Below, in pieces: positions 36,702-45,896 of a stretch of 64,000 nt of DNA. The translations under genes and the position numbers were made by a program. The notes under the pieces are model-generated. The model had not been told where the DNA came from and did not search any database. It saw only the letters and a program-made list of their open reading frames with translations. Location of the stretch: assembly GCF_016598535.1 (NCBI RefSeq), contig NZ_CP066779.1, positions 5,578,053-5,642,052 on the forward strand, read 5' to 3'. The DNA is from Rhodococcus sp. P-2 (GTDB taxonomy: Bacteria; Actinomycetota; Actinomycetes; Mycobacteriales; Mycobacteriaceae). How positions within the stretch are numbered: position 1 is the stretch's first letter; every line of letters begins with the position of its first letter.

Positions 36702-38999
36702 TTACGGAGACGCCGACACCTCGAGAGACACAACGCGCAGCAGTGCTCGGAGATCACTTTCGATCCGTCGAAACAGTTGATACACAACGATGAATCCGGC
36801 GATCCCGCCCAGACACAACGCACGAACTGTTGCGTTGAGTTCCTCGCCGGCGCCGGAACCGACAAAACTGAGCCCCGCGATTCCCACCAGTGGAACCGAT
36901 GCCGCCACCGCGAGGTAACGCGTGCTGCTCCGGCCCAGCGAGCGAATATCGCGTCCGTCGTCGCTCCGTAACTCCCCGTGTGACAACAAGATCGGATACA
37001 GACATCGAACCGAGTAATACGTCAGGATGAAGAACGGATACGCGACTGCGACGGCGCCGCACACCGCCAGCGACGACATCAAGTGCACGTAGGCTCGCTG
37101 CGGAATTCCGCCGGCGGCAATCTGCAATGCAACCGGATATGCGATACCGGCCAGAACCCACAGACCGAATGCGATCACCACCGCGCGGTGTCCGACGTTC
37201 AGCGTCGCGGTACGCGCTTTGTTCAAGACATCCGCGCTGTACGTCTGACCGTTGCGCAGTCCGTGAGGCACGGTGAGGGCGAGTCGACACCAATACAGGA
37301 TCGCTGCGGCGCCGAGAGAGAACGCAGCCACCCCGATGACCAGATGAACCTGCTCGAGGTGCTGCTGAGCCTGCGGCGAGAGTCCCGAGATGATCAGCAT
37401 CTTGTTGTAGTAGTAGTTGTAGCCCGCCGCCAGGAGATTCGGAATTCCGATCGCTGCCAGAAGAATCGGCAGCGCCCACTTCCACAGCGTCGACCGTGGG
37501 CTCCCTTCCGGTGGGTCCACCAGATTGCGGGCCGACCGGTCCAGGCACAGAGCGAACTGACGAGCCAGCTTTCGTCCGCCAGACCACCGTCCGTCTCGCT
37601 CGGGCGAGAGAGACTTCACCAGCACTCGGCGCAGCGCCGGCGGACAGTCGTCCGGTAACCGAGCCTCGGCCGCAGGATCCACTCCACGCCGGCGGGCCTC
37701 GAGCGCCTTCTTGGGCGACGGCGGGTTCTCTCCCGTGCCGTCGCCCAAGAAAGGCCTACTCCCGGTGAGGAGTTCCCACAGCATCACGCCGAGCGCATAG
37801 ATGTCGCTACGGGTGTCGAGTGTGCCGGGCGCCCCCACAGAACAGGCCTCCAACTGCTCCGGAGACATGTAGGCAAGCGAGCCTCCGACAAAACATGCTG
37901 CATCCTCGGTCGACACCTCCTCGCTCGAACTGACGTTGAAGTCGGCGAGTTTGGGAATGCCTTCGACACTGAGAAGTACGTTCGCCGGCTTGATGTCCCG
38001 ATGTAGTACGCCGTGCTCACGCGCGTATTCGAGGGCGTCGGCCAGTCTCATTCCCATCCAGGCCACGGTCTCCGGCCACGACATCGCCGCGATCTCGCTC
38101 CGTAGGCTCGTCTCGCTCGGCTTCATCTCTCCCTTCTTCGCCAGGGTGTGATCGATGGCGTCGAGAAGTAGTTGTCCGGACCGCTGCGCCTGCGGTGTCA
38201 CGCGGACAAGTTTGACCACGTCGAGCAGGGTCCCGCCTGGCACGTATTCCATGAACAGAACTCGCAGTGCACGTTCTTCGAGCAGTCGTTGGTCGAAGAC
38301 GCGAACGATGTTGGGATGGTCGAGTTGGGCGAGAGTCTGCGGTTCGACCCCGACGTTGCGCGAGATCTTCAATGCGACCCACCGCTGCATCGAAAGTTGC
38401 CGAGCAAGGAACACTCGGGCAAACGCTCCGTGCCCGAGTTCCAACACCAGTTCGAAATCGTCGAGGTGCTGCCCGATCTCGAACTCGTCGAAACCCGAGA
38501 GTCCCAACATCATGACATCTTCGCGCCCGGCCATCGAATCACGGTCGAACAACCGCTCGAAACTCTCTGCCTGCAAGGGGAACTCGCTGAGATAGTCGGC
38601 TGCTACGACGTTCTCCCCACTCTGCTTCCGCAGCCGGAACTCCTCGTACAGGAGCTCGGCCGGAAGTGGTTCTTCGAGTAGTTCGGGATACTCGGCACAG
38701 TAGTCCGTGAGTCGTTTCGGGTGATCATTTTTCAGCCAGCGATACTCCATGTCGATCCCGACCAATTCGATCAACGCCGCCCGACGAATCTTGGCCGGAT
38801 CGGGCAGATAGTCGCTCAGGTCGGACGGGGTTCGTCCCTCCTCCCAATCCCCGACAAGTCGCCCGAGGCCGTCGGCACCGTTCTGTCGGTCACGCACCAC
38901 CGGCGGTGCGGACGGGCGCAACTCGGTGACGGTGCCCCGTTCGGTCAGGGGCCCGCTCGCGATTGTCGCGTCAACGGCCTGCGCACCACGTTCATTCAT
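36702..38999 (-). CDS. membrane Ser/Thr protein kinase with variant DFN motif
   Basis: The 765-residue protein has an N-terminal region of about 180 residues of unknown type. A kinase domain follows: Gly loop LGHGAFARVF, Lys211 in WVALKIS, HRDIKPANVLL with Asp335, ADFNVSS where DFG is expected, and YMSPEQLEA as the P+1 loop. The C-terminal 250 residues hold six to eight membrane helices (from WALPILLAAIGIPNLLAAG onward). This layout, with the long N-terminal region and multi-pass tail, differs from the usual mycobacterial Pkn kinases and resembles larger bacterial kinases of planctomycete type. ATG 38999 is preferred; a GTG at 39026 is possible. Confidence 0.85.
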   Translation of the reverse strand: MNERGAQAVDATIASGPLTERGTVTELRPSAPPVVRDRQNGADGLGRLVGDWEEGRTPSDLSDYLPDPAKIRRAALIELVGIDMEYRWLKNDHPKRLTDYCAEYPELLEEPLPAELLYEEFRLRKQSGENVVAADYLSEFPLQAESFERLFDRDSMAGREDVMMLGLSGFDEFEIGQHLDDFELVLELGHGAFARVFLARQLSMQRWVALKISRNVGVEPQTLAQLDHPNIVRVFDQRLLEERALRVLFMEYVPGGTLLDVVKLVRVTPQAQRSGQLLLDAIDHTLAKKGEMKPSETSLRSEIAAMSWPETVAWMGMRLADALEYAREHGVLHRDIKPANVLLSVEGIPKLADFNVSSSEEVSTEDAACFVGGSLAYMSPEQLEACSVGAPGTLDTRSDIYALGVMLWELLTGSRPFLGDGTGENPPSPKKALEARRRGVDPAAEARLPDDCPPALRRVLVKSLSPERDGRWSGGRKLARQFALCLDRSARNLVDPPEGSPRSTLWKWALPILLAAIGIPNLLAAGYNYYYNKMLIISGLSPQAQQHLEQVHLVIGVAAFSLGAAAILYWCRLALTVPHGLRNGQTYSADVLNKARTATLNVGHRAVVIAFGLWVLAGIAYPVALQIAAGGIPQRAYVHLMSSLAVCGAVAVAYPFFILTYYSVRCLYPILLSHGELRSDDGRDIRSLGRSSTRYLAVAASVPLVGIAGLSFVGSGAGEELNATVRALCLGGIAGFIVVYQLFRRIESDLRALLRVVSLEVSASP

Positions 39000-39085
39000 G
39001 ACACTTCTGTTCCGCACCTCGATCACGATGAATCGGGGTGACTCACTTCAGCGTAACCCCGGCGGTACCCCAGACCCCAGCGAAA

Positions 39086-40498
39086 CTATTGGGGGTGAAC
39101 CGGCAGATTCGTGCCGATACCGACAAGTACTTCGCGATCTTTGATCTTGACGCGATCACGCCCATGCTTCACACCGAGATCACGTTCGGCGGCATCGATG
39201 CGAAGCCATCCGTCCCAATCGACGGACACGACGTTGCCGGCCCCGAGGAGCCTCGCGATCCCGCTTCGGTCTGCTCGCCGCTCGCCTACCGAATCCAGCT
39301 GGTGCAGCATCGTTTCGACGGTCTGGCGAGCATCAGGCCGCGCCGCGCCGATCAGCCCGGCGGCACCTCGCTTCATCCAACCGGTCACGAACAAGCCCTC
39401 AACCGGTGAGCCGCTCTCGTCGACCACAGCGCCGCCCCGGTGTACAACGGTGCCGCGCCCGTGATCGAAAGGCACCCCGGCAAGTGGCGTTCCGAGGAAT
39501 CCGATTGCCCGGTACACAGCGTGAACCGGATAGTCGGTACAGGTGCCCGAAGCGGTGACGTGACCGTAGCCGTCCGGGACTGTCCGCTCGACGCGGAGTG
39601 CTTCGACTTTCCCACTGCCGAGAATCTCCGTCGGCTGTCGGTAGAAGTGCAGGTGAACGCGGCGGTGAGAAGTCCGGTCGGCAGACGGGTCCGCGAAGGT
39701 GCGGAGTGCCTCGACTGCCAGTCGGGTGTGCACCGACTGCTTTGCCATCCGCTCGATATGCCGGTCCGGTGCGACATCGGCAGCGTCGACGACGACATCG
39801 ACGCCTGGCAGTTCACCGAGAGCGCGCAACTCGTTCGGGGAGAAGCGAGCGTCGGCTGGTCCGCGCCGGACAAAGATGTGCACTTCGCGAACACGACTGC
39901 CTGCTATCCCTTCCCGAACTTCGGCCGATACGTCCGTGGCCTGCAGCGATTTCGCCTCGGCGAGAAGCATTCGGGTGACATCGAGTGCGACGTTGCCACC
40001 TCCGATCACCGCAACCGATTCGGCGTTCAGCGGCCACTGCAGCGAACTGTCCGGGTGATCGTTGTACCAGGCGACAAACTCGGCGCCGCCGAAAGAACCT
40101 GGAAGCTCGACGCCGGGAATGTCGAGAAGCGCATCCCGCGGCGCACCCGTTGCAATGATCACGGCATCGTAGGAAGAGCGTAGGTCCTCGACGGAAAGGT
40201 CCTTGCCGATCTCGACGTTGCAGAACAACCGGAAGTCACTGGCGGCCAGCGTGGCGTGCAGAGAGTGGACGAACTTTTCGGATTCGGGATGCCCCGGCGC
40301 GAGCCCGTAGCGCACCAGTCCGTACGGCGTGGGTAGACGCTCGAACACGTCTGTCTTGGTGCCTGGTGCCAGTTCAGCAAGAGCGCCCGCGGCGTGGATT
40401 CCCGCCGGCCCCGCCCCGACGATCGCAACACTGAGCGGTGGTGAGAAGAACCGGGGCGACGCAAGCGGGGGTACCACTGAACCTCTCGCACTGATCAT
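39086..40498 (-). CDS. FprA-like NADPH-ferredoxin reductase
   Basis: The 470-residue flavoprotein matches adrenodoxin-reductase-type FprA: FAD site VAIVGAGPAGIHAAGAL, RLPTPYGLVRYGLAPGHPE, NADPH site VAVIGGGNVALDVTRML, FVRRGPADARFSPNELRALG and the C-terminal GWMKRGAAGLIG. It passes electrons from NADPH to ferredoxin or a P450. There is no ferredoxin domain or ferredoxin gene beside it. Co-directional with the kinase but 59 bases from its stop region. Confidence 0.9.
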   Translation of the reverse strand: MISARGSVVPPLASPRFFSPPLSVAIVGAGPAGIHAAGALAELAPGTKTDVFERLPTPYGLVRYGLAPGHPESEKFVHSLHATLAASDFRLFCNVEIGKDLSVEDLRSSYDAVIIATGAPRDALLDIPGVELPGSFGGAEFVAWYNDHPDSSLQWPLNAESVAVIGGGNVALDVTRMLLAEAKSLQATDVSAEVREGIAGSRVREVHIFVRRGPADARFSPNELRALGELPGVDVVVDAADVAPDRHIERMAKQSVHTRLAVEALRTFADPSADRTSHRRVHLHFYRQPTEILGSGKVEALRVERTVPDGYGHVTASGTCTDYPVHAVYRAIGFLGTPLAGVPFDHGRGTVVHRGGAVVDESGSPVEGLFVTGWMKRGAAGLIGAARPDARQTVETMLHQLDSVGERRADRSGIARLLGAGNVVSVDWDGWLRIDAAERDLGVKHGRDRVKIKDREVLVGIGTNLPVHPQ

Positions 40499-40579
40499 GC
40501 CCCGAGGCTAGGGGCTCAACTGCACTAGAGATCAAATTCGCTTTTCAGTAACACGAACACGCTTTCAGTAACACGCCGT

Positions 40580-41359
40580 TCAGTAGCCCTGCGCAGCCGG
40601 CTTGTGCTCGGTTGTGTAGCGGTAGAAGTCAGCTAGTTGGAGTTCGCCGGCAGCTGCCTCGTCGACAATGACGGTCACGTGTGGATGCAGTTGCAACACT
40701 GATGCCGGGCAGAATGCCGAGACCGGACCCTCGACCGCCGCCCGGACCGCGGGCGCTTTACGGGCGCCGTCCGCGATCAGAACGAGATGCCGTGCATCAC
40801 TGATGGTTCCGAGCCCCTGCGTGATCACATGATGCGGCACGTCAGCCGGGTCAGCGAAGAACCGTGCGTTGTCGGCGCGGGTCCTCTCGGTCAAGGTCTT
40901 CACTCGGGTGCGCGAGGCGAGCGAGGAGGAGGGCTCGTTGAAACCGATGTGCCCGTTGAGGCCGATTCCGAGGATCTGCACGTCGATGGGACCGTTTTCG
41001 GCAATGGCTGCGTCGTAGCGTCGGGCCGCTTCACTGGGATCGGCGGCTCCGCCGTCGGGGCTGAACACTCGCGCATTGTCGATGTCGAGATGATCCACGA
41101 GTTCCGTGCGGATGGTGTGCGCGTAGGACTTCGGCTTATCGGGCGTGAGACCTACGTACTCGTCGAGTAGATACGCGCTCATCGCCGCGAACGACACTCC
41201 AGATTCTCGATGCCGCTTGATCAGCTCCCGATACGTATGCAGCGGTGACGATCCCGTCGCGAGACCGAGCGTCCGCGCTCCGTTTTCGATGGCGCCGCAC
41301 ACGATATCGGCAGCGATTCGTCCGCCGTCTTCCGGACTGGGAACTATGACGATTTCCAT
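40580..41359 (-). CDS. nagB: glucosamine-6-phosphate deaminase
   Basis: The 259-residue enzyme has the NagB motifs LGLATGSSPLHTYREL, DEYVGLTPDKPKSY, ILGIGLNGHIGFNEPSS and the closing TVIVDEAAAG. It converts glucosamine-6-phosphate to fructose-6-phosphate and ammonia, the exit step to glycolysis. Its ATG touches the murQ stop codon. With murQ and anmK it completes recycling of N-acetylmuramate, but the intermediate deacetylase NagA is not in the window. Confidence 0.95.
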   Translation of the reverse strand: MEIVIVPSPEDGGRIAADIVCGAIENGARTLGLATGSSPLHTYRELIKRHRESGVSFAAMSAYLLDEYVGLTPDKPKSYAHTIRTELVDHLDIDNARVFSPDGGAADPSEAARRYDAAIAENGPIDVQILGIGLNGHIGFNEPSSSLASRTRVKTLTERTRADNARFFADPADVPHHVITQGLGTISDARHLVLIADGARKAPAVRAAVEGPVSAFCPASVLQLHPHVTVIVDEAAAGELQLADFYRYTTEHKPAAQGY

Positions 41360-42307
41360 TCAGACTTCCTCACTGCTCTTGCCGGCTCCGACGATGGCCT
41401 CACGTACCGAACCCGAGGCGCGGTCCAACAATTCGGCTGCTTCGGCGAAGTCGCATTCGGCCAACAACATGACGACCGCTGCCTTCACGTGACCGTCGGC
41501 ATTTTCGATGGTCTCCGCAGCGATCTCGGTATCCACTCCGGTGGCTGCCGCGACGATCCGGTTTGCACGATCGACCAGTTTGGCGTTGGTAGGCCGAAGG
41601 TCGACCATCAGGTTGTGAAACGCCTTGCCGGAACGGACCATGCTTGCCGTCGAAAGCATGTTGCACACCATCTTCTGTGCAGTCCCGGCCTTGAGCCTGG
41701 TCGATCCGGTGAGGATCTCGGGGCCGGTCTCCACTTCGATGGCCACGCCGGCGTGCGAACTCATTGCCGCATTTCGGTTGCACGAGACTGCCACTGTTGC
41801 GGCGCCGAGTGCGCGGGCATGGTCAAGTCCCCCGATGACGTAGGGAGTACGACCGCTGGCCGCCAAACCCACCACGACGTCCGTGGCGTTCAACGAAATT
41901 GCGTCGAGGTCGACCCCAGCCGCTCGCGGATCGTCTTCTGCACCCTCGACGGCGTTCAGAAACGCTCCCGGACCACCGGCGATGATGCCGATCACCTCGC
42001 CCGGATCTGTCCCGAAGGTCGGAGGGCATTCCACTGCGTCGAGAACCCCCAGACGCCCACTCGTCCCCGCACCCAGGTAGATCAGTCGACCACCTCGCGC
42101 CCGTGCCGCGACGATCAAGTCGACTGCGGCTTCGATGGCAGGTAGTACCGCCGCGACCGCGTCGGCCACGATCGCGTCCTGTTGATTCATCACCGTCAGC
42201 AGATCCGACACCGACATGACGTCGAGATCGCGGGTGAGAGGGTTGGGTCTCTCGGTGGAGAGCATTTCCAAGTGCATTGTGGCGAGTCCTCCTCGATCAA
42301 GTTCCAT
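41360..42307 (-). CDS. murQ: N-acetylmuramic acid 6-phosphate etherase
   Basis: The 315-residue SIS-domain enzyme has the signature IYLGAGTSGRLGVLDAVEC followed by PPTFG, and EDDPRAAGVDLDAI with the catalytic Glu. The C-terminal end is the UBA-like helical part (ECDFAEAAELLDRASG). It removes D-lactate from MurNAc-6-P to give GlcNAc-6-P in the cytoplasm. ATG 42307 has GAGGAG seven bases upstream; the longer frame is not needed. Middle gene of the recycling operon. Confidence 0.95.
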   Translation of the reverse strand: MELDRGGLATMHLEMLSTERPNPLTRDLDVMSVSDLLTVMNQQDAIVADAVAAVLPAIEAAVDLIVAARARGGRLIYLGAGTSGRLGVLDAVECPPTFGTDPGEVIGIIAGGPGAFLNAVEGAEDDPRAAGVDLDAISLNATDVVVGLAASGRTPYVIGGLDHARALGAATVAVSCNRNAAMSSHAGVAIEVETGPEILTGSTRLKAGTAQKMVCNMLSTASMVRSGKAFHNLMVDLRPTNAKLVDRANRIVAAATGVDTEIAAETIENADGHVKAAVVMLLAECDFAEAAELLDRASGSVREAIVGAGKSSEEV

Positions 42308-42309
42308 TA

Positions 42310-42350
42310 GACGACTCCTCGTCAGATTCACAGCGACGACTCCTCGTCAG
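42310..42350. repeat. duplicated 16-bp block containing the ribosome-binding site of murQ
   Basis: GACGACTCCTCGTCAG occurs at 42310-42325 and 42335-42350. On the minus strand each copy contains GAGGAG. The copy nearer murQ supplies its Shine-Dalgarno sequence; the other overlaps the murR stop codon. Confidence 0.9.
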
Positions 42351-43222
42351 TGCCGCTTCGAAGCAATGGCGTCATGGCTTCGTTGCAGAGCAGAGAGTGC
42401 GCTGGGCAGCGAGTGCGCCACCATCGCGAAAATTGTGTCCACTACCAACAGCTGGCCGGTTCGGCTCGCCATCGCAGCCGACCGGAAACCGAATTCTCTA
42501 CCGGCAGTGAGCAGTACGTGGTCTGACTGCACGGCGAGCGTCGAACGCGCTCCCCCGGTGATCGCAGCCGTCGATGCCCCGGTACGACGGGCAAGGGCGA
42601 GTGGTTCGACGACATCGGAAGTCTCACCTGAATGTGAGATCCCCACTGCGATGTCGTCCGGTCCGAGCAAGCTGGCGCTCACCATCGCCGCGTCTCGGTC
42701 GAGATGAACCCGGCAGTTGACGTCGATACGCGAAAGCTTCAATGTGAGGTCTTGCGCGACGATGCCTGACGCGCCGATACCGTACACCTCGACCCGGCGG
42801 GCGGATCGAATCCGGGAGACAACTTCTTCGAGCGCAGCAGGATCTGTCAATTGCGCCGTGCCCTTGAGTTGTTCGGACTCGAACTCGGCAAGCTTGGCCA
42901 TCACCTCGCCGGCCGAGTCAGCAGCAACGATGTCCACACCGAGTGGGATCGTGTCGCCGGCGCTGGACCCGCTGATCGCCGCCAGCGCGAGACGAAGCTG
43001 TGGATAGCCCTCGAAGCCGAGCCTTTTGGCTGTGCGGACCACTGTCGCCGTGCTTGTCGACGCTCGCTCGGCGAGATCGTTGACCGTCAGCGTGGAGGCC
43101 AGGCTGGGGTCGGCTTCGATGATTTCCGCGATCCGCAGCTCGGCAGGCGAGAGGCTGCTCAACGATGCGCGAATACGGGCAAGCAGGTCGACGGACGCCG
43201 GAACACTCCGGTCCAAAGTCAT
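42347..43222 (-). CDS. murR: RpiR-family regulator, MurR-like
   Basis: The 291-residue protein has an N-terminal RpiR helix-turn-helix (LSPAELRIAEIIEADPSLAS, TVNDLAERASTSTATVVRTAKRLG) and a C-terminal SIS sugar-phosphate domain (RVEVYGIGASGIVAQDL, DIAVGISHSGETSDVVEP). MurR in E. coli represses murQ and binds MurNAc-6-P, and its position between anmK and murQ supports the same role here. Its start overlaps the anmK stop (ATGA). Confidence 0.9.
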   Translation of the reverse strand: MTLDRSVPASVDLLARIRASLSSLSPAELRIAEIIEADPSLASTLTVNDLAERASTSTATVVRTAKRLGFEGYPQLRLALAAISGSSAGDTIPLGVDIVAADSAGEVMAKLAEFESEQLKGTAQLTDPAALEEVVSRIRSARRVEVYGIGASGIVAQDLTLKLSRIDVNCRVHLDRDAAMVSASLLGPDDIAVGISHSGETSDVVEPLALARRTGASTAAITGGARSTLAVQSDHVLLTAGREFGFRSAAMASRTGQLLVVDTIFAMVAHSLPSALSALQRSHDAIASKRH

Positions 43223-44415
43223 AACGCCTCGATTCGCATCGTTTTCGGAGCTGAGGGCACCGATGTGATTCTAGGCAGCCCACGGCTTCCCGGCGTCAAG
43301 GATCCGAGCACACTGGCGTGACGCGCACCGGTGCACGAAGCAATGCTTCCGGGCAATCCGTGCGCGGTGAGAAAGCCGAGTACCGCGAAAGCCAATGCTT
43401 CCTTGATGTCGGAGGTGACCCCGAGTTCGTCCGAGGAGACGAGCGCAATGTCGCCCAGTTCGACGCGAAGCATCGCCATCAACGTCGGGTTCTTGGTACC
43501 ACCACCCGATACCACCACTTCGGTCGCCGCAAGCCCTTTGACGGAATCGGCGACGGTTCGGGCGGTCAGTGCAGTCAGTGTCGCGACGATGTCGGCCAGG
43601 GACAAGGATTCGTAACCACGCAGAGCGGCGAGTAGATAATCTCGATGGAACAATTCCTTGCCGGTGCTCTTGGGAGCGGGCTGCGCGTAATACGGCTCGC
43701 TCAGTAGATGCGCGAGCAGATCGACGTTCGGGGTGCCTGCTGCACCCAGAGCACCACCGAGGTCGAACCACTGCTCCCCCGCCGTGAATTCGCTTACCGC
43801 AGCGTCGATCAGCGCATTGGCGGGGCCGGTGTCGAAGGCAATCGGTTCCGCGGCACCGTCTGCCGTCGACGTCGGGGCGCCACCTGGAGCAGTGACGTTC
43901 GCGATGCCACCGAGATTGAGCGCGACGGAGCCCGAAGTTCTTCCGTTGAGCCACAATACGTCGAAGGCGCTGACAAGTGGTGCGCCCTGACCACCCGTCG
44001 CCACGTCACGAGAGCGCAGATCCGACACGACTGTGCATCCGGTCTCCTCGGCTATCCAGGCCGGCTGCCCGAGTTGAAGAGTGCCCCTTACTTGCGATCC
44101 TTCGACCCAGTGGAACATCGTCTGACCATGTGAGGAGATCAATTCCGCACTGCCACCGCACAGTTCCGCGTTCGCCCGCGCGGCCACCGCCGCGAATGCC
44201 TGTCCGATCTCGGTATCGAGTTGGCAGATCTGACCGACAGTGGTGGATGCAGGCGGTACCGCAGCAGCCACCGCTGCCCGCAACGCACCGGAATATGGTT
44301 CGCTGACCATCCCCAGTGGGGTCAGCACAAGAGTGTCCCCGTCGATCCGGATGTCTGCTGCGGCAGCATCGATAGCGTCGTACGAAGTACCGGACATCAG
44401 GCCGATGACTCTCAT
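43219..44415 (-). CDS. anmK: anhydro-N-acetylmuramic acid kinase
   Basis: The 398-residue kinase has the AnmK motifs VIGLMSGTSYDAIDAA, SHGQTMFHW, LNLGGIANVTAPG, FDTGPANALIDAAV and VVSGGGTKNPTLMAML. It opens the 1,6-anhydro ring and phosphorylates anhMurNAc to MurNAc-6-P, the entry step before MurQ. AAGGGA lies before the ATG. The SGTS segment has Tyr-Asp-Ala where SLDG is most common, a small variation. Part of the recycling operon. Confidence 0.95.
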   Translation of the reverse strand: MRVIGLMSGTSYDAIDAAAADIRIDGDTLVLTPLGMVSEPYSGALRAAVAAAVPPASTTVGQICQLDTEIGQAFAAVAARANAELCGGSAELISSHGQTMFHWVEGSQVRGTLQLGQPAWIAEETGCTVVSDLRSRDVATGGQGAPLVSAFDVLWLNGRTSGSVALNLGGIANVTAPGGAPTSTADGAAEPIAFDTGPANALIDAAVSEFTAGEQWFDLGGALGAAGTPNVDLLAHLLSEPYYAQPAPKSTGKELFHRDYLLAALRGYESLSLADIVATLTALTARTVADSVKGLAATEVVVSGGGTKNPTLMAMLRVELGDIALVSSDELGVTSDIKEALAFAVLGFLTAHGLPGSIASCTGARHASVLGSLTPGSRGLPRITSVPSAPKTMRIEAL

Positions 44416-44461
44416 GAAATATCCCTTACTCGGATTGTTTCGGCATTCGGGAAAGCTACGG

Positions 44462-45793
44462 TCAGTCGACGAGTGCCCGCTTGTGGGCGTTACCTCGCAA
44501 GGTACTCAAGGCGATCGCGCTGACGGCGCATGTCGCCATCACGAAGTAGGCCGGAATATCGAGGTTGGAAGTTTCCTTGATCAACCACGTGATGATCAGA
44601 CCGGCACAGCCCGAAAAGACTGCGTTGGACAGGGAGTACGCGAGTCCCAATCCGGTGTACCGCACCGAGGTGGGAAACATCTCGGAGAGCATCGCAGGTC
44701 CGGGTCCGGCAACGAGTCCCACTGCGGCGCCGGCGGCAAAGACTGCAAATCCCTTGGCGGTCAGAGACGTCTGCTCGTTCTGCAGGACGTTGAGCAGCGG
44801 CAGAGCCAAGACCAGAATTATCACGGTGCCGGTGAGCATGACCGCGCGTCGTCCGATGCGATCGCTGAGTCCACCCGCGATCGGAATGGTCACCGCGAAG
44901 CCCGCATTGGCGAGCACGGAAGCAACCAGCGCCTGATGGAAGGTCGCGTTGAGCGAACTCTGAAGATAGGTAGGCATCACCACGAGGAAGGTGTAACCGG
45001 CAGCAGACCACCCCATCAACCGCCCGATTCCGAGCAGGATCGCTCTGGCAGTCTCCCCGACAGACGGTTGCACTACCGGCACCGCTGTTTCAGCTGTCGG
45101 TTCTGACTGGACCGATCGAGCACGCTCGAACGACGGCGTTTCCTCGAGCCGGAGCCGGAGCCACAGGGCAACCAGACCCATCGGAAGTGCAAGGAGGAAC
45201 GGGATGCGCCAGCCCCAGTCACTGAGCTGTCCCGAGTCGAGCACGGTGGCGAGGAGTGCCGCGATACCCGCACCGGCGAGCAGTCCGAGTGCGACGGTGA
45301 ACGACTGCCACGAGCCGTACAGCCCACGTCGCCCGGGCGGAGCGAACTCGGTCATCACCGATACAGCACCACCGAACTCACCGCCCGCCGACAATCCCTG
45401 GAGGATTCGAAGGACCGTCAAGAGCAGCGGTGCCAGAATTCCGACGCTCTCGTAGGTGGGCAGCACGCCGATCAGAGTCGTCGCACCCGACATCAACAGA
45501 AGGACGATCACCAAGGTGGGGCGTCGGCCGATGCGGTCACCGAGTCGACCGAACAGTGCGGCACCCACTGGGCGGAAGAAGAACGCCAGCGCAAACGACG
45601 CATAGGTCTTGATCAGGCTTTCGAGGTCGCCGGAGCCGTCTGCGCTGAAGAAGTTCGACGCGATGATCGTCGCGAAGAACCCGTACACACCGAACTCGTA
45701 CCACTCGATGAAATTTCCGACGGAGCCGGCGACGAGCGCCCTGCGCCGTTTGAGCTGCGCACCATCGTTCCGTGTCTGCACTGTGATGCCCAT
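44462..45793 (-). CDS. MHS-family MFS transporter, candidate muropeptide-sugar importer
   Basis: The 443-residue protein is of the metabolite:H+ symporter group: ALVAGSVGNFIEWYEFGVYGF at the N-terminus, FGRLGDRIGRRPTLV as motif A, GLSAGGEFGGAVS and PPGRRGLYGSWQS. The ATG at 45793 has GGAGG five bases upstream; the frame extends further without support. Relatives import shikimate, proline or dicarboxylates. Its place directly before anmK (46 bases) suggests import of a wall sugar or peptide, but this is inference. Confidence 0.9.
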   Translation of the reverse strand: MGITVQTRNDGAQLKRRRALVAGSVGNFIEWYEFGVYGFFATIIASNFFSADGSGDLESLIKTYASFALAFFFRPVGAALFGRLGDRIGRRPTLVIVLLLMSGATTLIGVLPTYESVGILAPLLLTVLRILQGLSAGGEFGGAVSVMTEFAPPGRRGLYGSWQSFTVALGLLAGAGIAALLATVLDSGQLSDWGWRIPFLLALPMGLVALWLRLRLEETPSFERARSVQSEPTAETAVPVVQPSVGETARAILLGIGRLMGWSAAGYTFLVVMPTYLQSSLNATFHQALVASVLANAGFAVTIPIAGGLSDRIGRRAVMLTGTVIILVLALPLLNVLQNEQTSLTAKGFAVFAAGAAVGLVAGPGPAMLSEMFPTSVRYTGLGLAYSLSNAVFSGCAGLIITWLIKETSNLDIPAYFVMATCAVSAIALSTLRGNAHKRALVD

Positions 45794-45896
45794 GCCGTCC
45801 TCCGTTGACGAAACCCGAATATGCAACAAAGTTTCATCTGAACGGAGTAGAAATGTCAAGAAGTTTCACAACTGGGTTTTTGTGGGTCCCGAATCC

